Made by a program: the position numbers and the translations under genes. The notes under the pieces are model-generated. The model ran no database searches and was not told the origin of the DNA. It worked only from the letters and a program-made list of their open reading frames with translations. 28,232 nucleotides of DNA from NCBI GenBank assembly GCA_036401335.1, contig DASWVC010000326.1:1-28232 (forward strand). The letters run 5' to 3'. Origin of the DNA: DASWVC01 sp036401335 (GTDB taxonomy: Bacteria > Verrucomicrobiota > Verrucomicrobiia > Chthoniobacterales > JAFAMB01). Shown in pieces: positions 23,278 to 28,232 of the stretch (positions are counted from its first letter, which is position 1; the number at the start of each line of letters is the position of its first letter).

Positions 23278-23590
23278 TCCGGCACGGGGTTATGAACCGG
23301 CTTCAGCGCCATGTTGCCCGACACGTAGACAACGGGTGGCCTGGCCATTGATCATGGAGGTTCCGACGCACAGGAACACGATCACGTCCGCGATGTCCTG
23401 CGGCGTACAGGTGCGTTTCAAAAGGGCGTTATCAAGGACCCATTGCCGCGTCTCTTGCCAACTCTCCGTCCATCCGGTGTCCACAAAACCCGGGGGCGAC
23501 CGCGTTGACGCGCGCCTCTGGCGCAAGGGCGCGAGGAAGCTTCTTGGTTTGGTTGATCAAACCGAGCGATGGGTATGCGGGGTCAGGGAT
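23278..23590 (-). pseudogene. short-chain dehydrogenase/reductase remnant in three frames
   Basis: Read leftward, AYPSLGLINQTKKLPRALAP leads into EARVNAVAPGF, which corresponds to the helix after the SDR active-site Tyr-Lys and the RVNAVAPG block. The reading must then shift at the CCCCCGGG run to PPGFVDTGWTESWQETRQWV with LLKRTCTPQDIADVIVFLC and MINGQ. It shifts again near 23345 to VVYVSGNMALKPV, the usual C-terminal strand region. The N-terminal NAD-binding half is gone (the AYP stands in for YxxxK, and the Lys is also lost). At least two frameshifts separate the surviving blocks. Confidence 0.7.
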
Positions 23591-23620
23591 TGATCAGCCC
23601 ACCTTCCTGTTTGCCTCCCT

Positions 23621-23761
23621 ATCGGTGGAGTCGAGTTCGAGTTGGCCGATGACGGCGTGGACTGGCGCGGTCTGACCGAGCTTCCCGATGACGGAGCGGT
23701 GTTGGTCCGGCGCGACGGGCTCGTGGCTGACCGCTCTGACGAGACGATGGAGCCCGCATGA
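23621..23761 (+). pseudogene. FAD-dependent aromatic hydroxylase C-terminal remnant
   Basis: A rightward frame of 47 codons ending in TGA at 23761 reads IGGVEFELADDGVDWRGLTE, then DDGAVLVRRDGLVADRS. The pattern D.DGAVLVRPDGHVAWR is the conserved end of phenol/polyketide-type FAD monooxygenases (TfdB/PheA/RdmE group). No start or upstream part exists; upstream DNA is the oppositely oriented SDR relic. It lies 81 bp before the MFS gene on the same strand. Confidence 0.5.
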
Positions 23762-23842
23762 GCTACCGTGTACCGCATAAGTGAAACAACCTCTTGCACG
23801 AGGTGCCTAAGCTGGGCGCTTTGGGCTTTGAGAGCTTACCAA

Positions 23843-25186
23843 ATGACCAGAGACTTACCCGCCGCCCCTTCTCCCGCTCCACACGGACCGTCCGACGAAA
23901 CCCGACCGCTTCTTCGCCAACGCGCCACGGCCGCCGAAATTCGGCTGACCGCCGCCGAGTGGGGCTTGCTCTCCGTGCTGACGTTGATGCAGTTCTGCGT
24001 CACCCTCGACTTCATCATCATCGCGCCGCTGGGCCCGCAGTTGATGCGTGTCTTTGGCATCGACACCGAGCAGTTCGGCTACACCGTGGCGGCCTACGCC
24101 TTCGGCGCGGGACTGGCCAGTTTTTCGGCGGCCTTCTTCCTGGATCGTTTTGATCGCAAACGCGCCCTGCTCGTGCTATTCGCCGGGTTCACGGTCGGCA
24201 CGTTCGGTTGCGCGCTGGCGCCGGGCTACCATGCGATGCTGGCGGCACGCTTTGCCACCGGCATCTTCGGCGGGGTGTGCGGCGGCGTGGTGCTGGCCAT
24301 CGTGGGCGATGCGATCCCGGAGGTGCGCCGCGCCACAGCGATGGGCACCGTCATGAGCGCGTTTGCCCTGGCATCCGCGCTCGGGGTGCCCGCCGGGCTG
24401 TGGATGGCCGAGCGCGGCTGGCACTGGCCGTTCCTGATCCTGGGCACCCTCAGCGCGGTGATCATCCCCTTTGCCCTCTGGCTGTTGCCGCGCTCGGACC
24501 GCCACCTGCGCCGGGCGGCGAGCGCCGAGTCGGCCGGCGCACGGATGTGGGCGGTGCTGGCGAACGGCAGGCACCTGCGCGCCTTCAGCCTGATGGCCGC
24601 GCTGACGACCGCCGGGTTCATGGTCGTGCCCTTCATCAGCACGTTCATGGTGCGCAACGTGGGCATGACTGAATCGCAGCTCAAGTTCAACTTCCTCAGC
24701 GGCGGCCTCTGCACCTTGTTCTCCATGAACCTGATTGGCCGCCTCGCCGACATGTACGGCCGCTGGCGGCTCTTTGCGATCATGGCGATCCTCTCGTCGG
24801 CGGCCGTGCTGTGGCTGACCCACCTCACTTCGGAGCCACTCCTGGTCGCCATTGGAGTGACCACGGTGTTCATGGTCACGATGACGGGGCGGTTCGTGCC
24901 GGCGATCGCGATGATCACCGGCAGCGCGGAGGCCCGGCACCGGGGCGGCTTCATGAGCCTGAACTCCTGCGTGCAGCAGACGTTCTCGGGCCTCGGGACG
25001 AGCCTGGGCGGTTACCTGATCATTGACCAGGCGCACCAACCGCTGCGGAACTACGGGCTGATCGGCTGGATTGCCGCCGGAATTGCCATCGGCTGCATCG
25101 GGTTAGCTTCTCCCATGCGTCGGCCGGAGACCGGGCCAAACCGGAGGCAACCGCGGGGGGGCGATTTCGGTTCCGGCCAAAGATGA
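23843..25186 (+). CDS. MFS transporter (DHA1-type exporter)
   Basis: The 447 aa protein has about 12 hydrophobic segments. LLSVLTLMQFCVTLDFIIIA forms helix 1 with the membrane Asp in LDFIIIAPLGPQLM. The loop after helix 2 has FFLDRFDRKRALLVL, the MFS motif A (G...DR.GR/KR). IFGGVCGGVVLAIVGDAIPE and GWHWPFLILGTLSAV follow. It belongs with AraJ/DHA1-like exporters; the substrate is unknown. An earlier GTG at 23768 would add 25 residues of unlike composition; ATG 23843 with a purine-rich stretch about 8-12 nt upstream is preferred. A piece of an aromatic hydroxylase directly upstream suggests the gene was once co-transcribed with it. Confidence 0.85.
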   Translation: MTRDLPAAPSPAPHGPSDETRPLLRQRATAAEIRLTAAEWGLLSVLTLMQFCVTLDFIIIAPLGPQLMRVFGIDTEQFGYTVAAYAFGAGLASFSAAFFLDRFDRKRALLVLFAGFTVGTFGCALAPGYHAMLAARFATGIFGGVCGGVVLAIVGDAIPEVRRATAMGTVMSAFALASALGVPAGLWMAERGWHWPFLILGTLSAVIIPFALWLLPRSDRHLRRAASAESAGARMWAVLANGRHLRAFSLMAALTTAGFMVVPFISTFMVRNVGMTESQLKFNFLSGGLCTLFSMNLIGRLADMYGRWRLFAIMAILSSAAVLWLTHLTSEPLLVAIGVTTVFMVTMTGRFVPAIAMITGSAEARHRGGFMSLNSCVQQTFSGLGTSLGGYLIIDQAHQPLRNYGLIGWIAAGIAIGCIGLASPMRRPETGPNRRQPRGGDFGSGQR

Positions 25187-25309
25187 TTGCGGAACTTGCG
25201 AGCCTCCCGATCACTCGTTGCTCCCGGTGCCTCGTCCTTAAGAGGTCCGCCGCGGGCCGAATCCTCCTCCCGTCAGGTCACGACGCCTAAAATGCCCGGG
25301 AGGAGGCGG

Positions 25310-25450
25310 ATGAAAATCAAGGTTCAAATTGCGATCCAGTCAGACCAGGGCCAAGCGGAAGTGGTCCAGGCGGCGGCTCATTTGGAGCGCGGCGGGTTTG
25401 CGACCCGATACCCTTCGCCTCTCCTGGACGAAGCGCGCTCGATTCTGGTA
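25310..25450 (+). pseudogene. ISKra4-type transposase N-terminal remnant
   Basis: After GGAGGAGG an ATG starts MKIKVQIAIQSDQGQAEVVQ with AAAHLERGG, close to the start of ISKra4-family transposases (MK..V..AIES.DG..EVV.E.A.LERG). The next family block, RPDTLRLSLDEARSIL, appears split: RPDTLRLS in the next frame and LDEARSIL back in the first, which implies two compensating indels. After this homology ends. No inverted repeats were identified. Confidence 0.55.
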
Positions 25451-26308
25451 CCCCGGGATGAACGCAACGCCTCGGCTGAAGGCCGCGTAGCCCCCGTTTT
25501 GTCCCGGTCTCCCACCCATCCTGCTAAATGTATGCATTAACTCGACCCTCCCGTCCGTCAAGGAAGACCAGCGCATACTAACTGTATGTTTAAACCCGCT
25601 TGAAAGACCCGCTTTATCTTGTTTGTATGAATGCAGGTGGGGCGATCGCTCGGCCTGGCACGCCCAGGGTGAAGGAACGGCCAGCCGCACCGAAAAGTCC
25701 GCCACCCGTTCGAGGCCAGTGCGGGCGCCAGAAGGCATAGCACCTCCTGGCGGAGGAAAAAAACCCTGTAAAGGTGAAGTCACTCCAGAGAAGATTATTG
25801 AGATGTTGATAGGGGACCCTACTTTGCAACGAGACTGAAGGCAGGCGGAAGTGCCCACTTTTGGGGTAATGTGTAATAGAAACTGTAGATCACGGTTTGT
25901 TTCTTGTGGGCCACGGGGTGTAAACAGGAAACAAGAGTTAGTTAGACGGCAAAATGGCGGACGGGTCAACCTCGAGCATTTGGAACCGCAGCTTGGACCT
26001 GTATCAGGTGGTTTACGGATCCTCAGCTTCTGATTGGTGAGTAACTCTCATGAGCAGCTTCCCGCTCTCCCGTGACAAATCCCCCTCCCCGCCTTAACTG
26101 AGGCCGACAATAATGTTTAAAAGAAGTACTGCATACGCTTGCGAAAGAAGGGACCTATTCTTATGATCTGGGGCGATCTCGACAGGCTGAACCGCTGTTT
26201 TTCTTCAGAAAAAGAGCCTCGGCAGGTGCGCGGCCCCGAGTTCACAGGAATTCCCGGGCATCGGCCAAACCGGTTACGAAGTAACCTAATTTCGAAGAAT
26301 CTATTTTT
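25451..26308. other. AT-richer intergenic stretch without a recognised gene
   Basis: From about 25540 to 26310 the base composition is visibly poorer in G+C than the surroundings. Open frames of 60-200 codons occur (for example one ending GEVTPEKIIEMLIGDPTLQ near 25838) but none is recognisable. One hairpin is present: GCT-G-TTTTTC, loop TTCA, GAAAAA-G-AGC at 26194-26217. The stretch may be foreign DNA linked to the transposase relic at its left. Confidence 0.45.
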
Positions 26309-27159
26309 ATGTTTGGTATAAATGACGCACTTCGCGAGCGCGAGTTAGAGGAAGGTCCAATCCGGGTCGCTATTGTCGGCGCAGGGACGATGGGCGGCTA
26401 CATGGTGCATCAACCGGTGACCGCCACGGGTATGAATCCCGACGTTGTGAAAGCGCTCTACGATGAAGCCGATGCGTTCGGTTTCGAGATTCTTGCCGCT
26501 GGAAGACACGATTACGGCGGCTTGGATATCAAATAGAACAAGAATAATGCCCACGAATGCTTAAATCGGTTCAAGGCAGCCTCTGTGCAGGGTAACATCG
26601 CGTTATTTGCGTCGTTCATCGACGGCTCGAAAACGAACGAAGAGTGCGCGATGATCGCAAACGCGACGGGCCTTTCTCCTGACGTGCGGGGAATGCACGG
26701 ACCGGAAGTCTCTTTCGCAGAGTTTCCGACCCGGGTGCCGCAACTGTTAGACGCCAAGAAGAATGGTGGAATCCTTCATCAGACTGGAGTGGCCGAGCGG
26801 ATGCTCCCTGCCGCGGGGCCGGACGCTCAACCCGTCTGGTGTTTTGTGGTCGTTCGCGCGGTGAATGAACTTCAGCGTGTCTACATGAGTGACATGGCGG
26901 TGAGTGTGTTGCCGGACGCGTCGATAAAGCCCGGGTCGTACGGGACGGAGGCTACCTTCCGTTCGGCCTCGCTTACGGCGCCAGGGTTCTCCGAAACATC
27001 AACGCGGGAGAATACTTGCGCTGGGACGACGTCGCTCTGCGTGACGACCGAGCGTTGATAGTCCAATTGCGCAGGTTACAGGATACTTTGTTCGAAGTGG
27101 CCTACCCGGTCAGAGTTTCTCAGGAACCGACGTCATGGCAAAAAGCCCCAGCGTGGTGA
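26309..27159 (+). pseudogene. SAF-domain NAD(P)-dependent oxidoreductase (homoserine dehydrogenase-like) remnant
   Basis: The start MFGINDALRERELEEGPIRV with AIVGAGTMGGYMVHQ matches the N-terminus and nucleotide-binding loop of this family. It jumps straight to MNPDVVKALYDEADAFGFEI, losing most of the Rossmann domain. An in-frame TAG at 26534-26536 follows. The same frame resumes with ALFASFIDGSKTNEECAMIA, NATGLSPDVRGMHGPEVSF and GGILHQTGVAERM. Near 26935 the frame shifts to GGYLPFGLAYGARVLRNINA and GEYLRWDDVALRD, the SAF domain. About 283 codons remain of roughly 430. Neither enzyme activity nor folding is likely. Confidence 0.75.
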
Positions 27160-27452
27160 TTCACCAAAGGGCGGAGCCAGAGGTTCCGGGTGGTTGATGG
27201 TACCGACGATGGATGTACCCCGGCAGGGATTGACTTTGGTAACTTTGGACCCCACGCCCTGTGGGCCACCGCTGCCACCAACGCCTTCTACCGCAGCGCC
27301 GACTTAGGAAAAGTGGCTTGGCCACGCCCGGCAGGAATATCGCGATCGCGGCCCCCACACCCTGGTCGACGGACAGAACAAACACTTTTCCCGCGTTGCC
27401 CAGAAACACCGCAAAGCCACCGTTCCGGGCCGCCACGGCGCGCACCGCCCGG
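27160..27452 (+). other. stretch without a recognised gene
   Basis: A rightward frame reads GIDFGNFGPHALWATAATNA with FYRSADLG near 27229-27310. It looks protein-like but I cannot assign it and it decays into chance-like sequence. Confidence 0.35.
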
Positions 27453-27605
27453 CTGCCGCGAGCCGTCCCAAACGATCAGCAGCTTTTTCCCGATGCGGCC
27501 CCGCGGTTGCTGGACGAACTCGATGACCTGCGGCGCGCGGATCGTGCCCTCGTGCAGGGCAAACCAGAGTTCATCGAAGCTCACCCCCGCAACGGCCGAG
27601 ATCCG
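27453..27605 (-). pseudogene. DDE (IS630-like) transposase fragment
   Basis: Fifty-one leftward codons read ISAVAGVSFDELWFALHEGT, IRAPQVIEFVQQPRGRIGKK and LLIVWDGSRQ. The order of ISA(I/V)..S, a short beta segment, a helix 'PQVIEFV' and then hydrophobic strand plus WDG matches the region around the second catalytic Asp in IS630-type transposases. Homology does not extend cleanly on either side in any one frame. It lies 77 bp before the FkbM gene. Confidence 0.45.
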
Positions 27606-27681
27606 GGAGCATCGCAAACCCGTTCCTCCGGAAAACATGCCCGTTGCAACTCGCTCGTGGCTCGAGTATGCGACCTTTAAG

Positions 27682-28232
27682 ATGAGCAGCGAATCGAGAA
27701 ACCGACGCCTCCTGATGAACAAGGGCCGCGGGATCACCCCACGGCTCAAATCGTCCATCGAATCAGCGTTTCAGTGCCGCATTTACCGCGGCTCAATCCC
27801 GCATGGCACCGACCTTTTCATGGACCTCGGCCAGAGCTTTGGGATCGAGAGTTTCCGCACGGTGTTCGACATCGGCGCAAACATCGGACAGTCCTCGCAG
27901 ACCTACCTGGAACGGTTTCCTGCGGCGGACATTTACGCGTTTGAACCGGTGTCCACAAGTTACTCGAAACTGATGGCGCTCAGCGTTGCAAACACCCGGC
28001 TCCACGCCTTCGGTTTCGGTATGGGAAAAGCTCCAGGCGCTTTTCCAATCCACGTTAATCCGAACAGCAAACGAAATTCGCTCCATCACGCCTACGCGGA
28101 AAGCCACCTGGAGACGATTCAAATCAATACCACTGCGGCCTTCTGTACGGAAAACGGAATCGACCGGATCGACTTCATGAAAATCGATACTGAGGGTTAT
28201 GAGCTTGAAGTCCTGGAGGGTGCAATCGAGCT
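27682..28232 (+). CDS. FkbM-family SAM-dependent methyltransferase (3' end beyond window)
   Basis: The frame is open from ATG 27682 to the right edge, 183 codons. The SAM-binding motif I is FDIGANIGQSS (62-72), the acidic loop AFEPV (86-90), and the family signature is IDFMKIDTEGYELEVLEGA (163-181). FkbM-type enzymes methylate hydroxyl groups of small molecules or sugars, often in polysaccharide or natural-product loci; no such neighbours are visible because the window ends. A second in-frame ATG lies 33 bp downstream. The ribosome binding site is weak, so the start is open. Confidence 0.88.
   Translation, partial: MSSESRNRRLLMNKGRGITPRLKSSIESAFQCRIYRGSIPHGTDLFMDLGQSFGIESFRTVFDIGANIGQSSQTYLERFPAADIYAFEPVSTSYSKLMALSVANTRLHAFGFGMGKAPGAFPIHVNPNSKRNSLHHAYAESHLETIQINTTAAFCTENGIDRIDFMKIDTEGYELEVLEGAIE

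Noticed and set aside
25340..25969. 209-codon leftward frame in the AT-richer region
   Set aside because: No motif, start signal or family; its right part is antisense to nothing known and its left part mirrors the transposase relic.
1..28232. tRNA genes, CRISPR arrays and defence-system genes
   Set aside because: I looked for cloverleaf TTCGA-type motifs, regularly spaced repeats and nuclease/helicase or restriction motifs, and found none apart from the toxin-antitoxin remnants.

Overview
The window is 28.2 kb of GC-rich bacterial DNA with no rRNA, tRNA or CRISPR array that I could see. The gene set (lipobox lipoproteins, an EmrAB-type pump, a secreted beta-propeller protein, a periplasmic-type Ntn acylase, protoglobin, GH130 with ManA) points to a Gram-negative, probably soil-living organism. 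Verrucomicrobiota is my best guess, from the gene mix and the short hairpin repeats. That is an inference and was not tested.

Region 1 (1-16.8 kb) is mostly intact. A 3'-truncated LysR regulator faces an emrA-emrB efflux operon. Then come a small lipoprotein, a leftward DUF2252-UPF0114 pair, a PAP2 phosphatase and a secreted PQQ-type beta-propeller protein with a good promoter and ribosome binding site. A cluster of REP-like hairpins, including a pair with compensatory stem changes, surrounds a hypothetical protein. A leftward penicillin/AHL-acylase family protein diverges from an exported PEBP (YbhB-like) protein. A leftward manA-GH130 pair, with a small hydrophilic ORF behind it, looks like a mannoside phosphorolysis unit.

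Region 2 (about 16.9-27.6 kb) is a gene graveyard. Only three or four full-length genes stand in it: a NepI-like MFS exporter, a second MFS exporter, a protoglobin and perhaps a VapB-type antitoxin. Between them lie recognisable but broken pieces of a LysR regulator, a quinone oxidoreductase, a RelE/ParE system fused into one ORF, a VapC toxin, a large serine recombinase, a secreted protein split by a frameshift, a short-chain dehydrogenase in three frames, the tail of a FAD aromatic hydroxylase, an ISKra4-type transposase, a SAF-domain oxidoreductase, and a DDE (IS630-like) transposase. Most of these do not appear as normal ORFs and were found by reading several frames together.

Region 3 is the 5' part of an FkbM-family methyltransferase, cut by the right edge.

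I do not see a convincing new multi-gene system. The most unusual items are the antitoxin-toxin chimera, the VapC start fused in frame ahead of protoglobin, the covarying REP hairpins, and the density of multi-frame gene relics.
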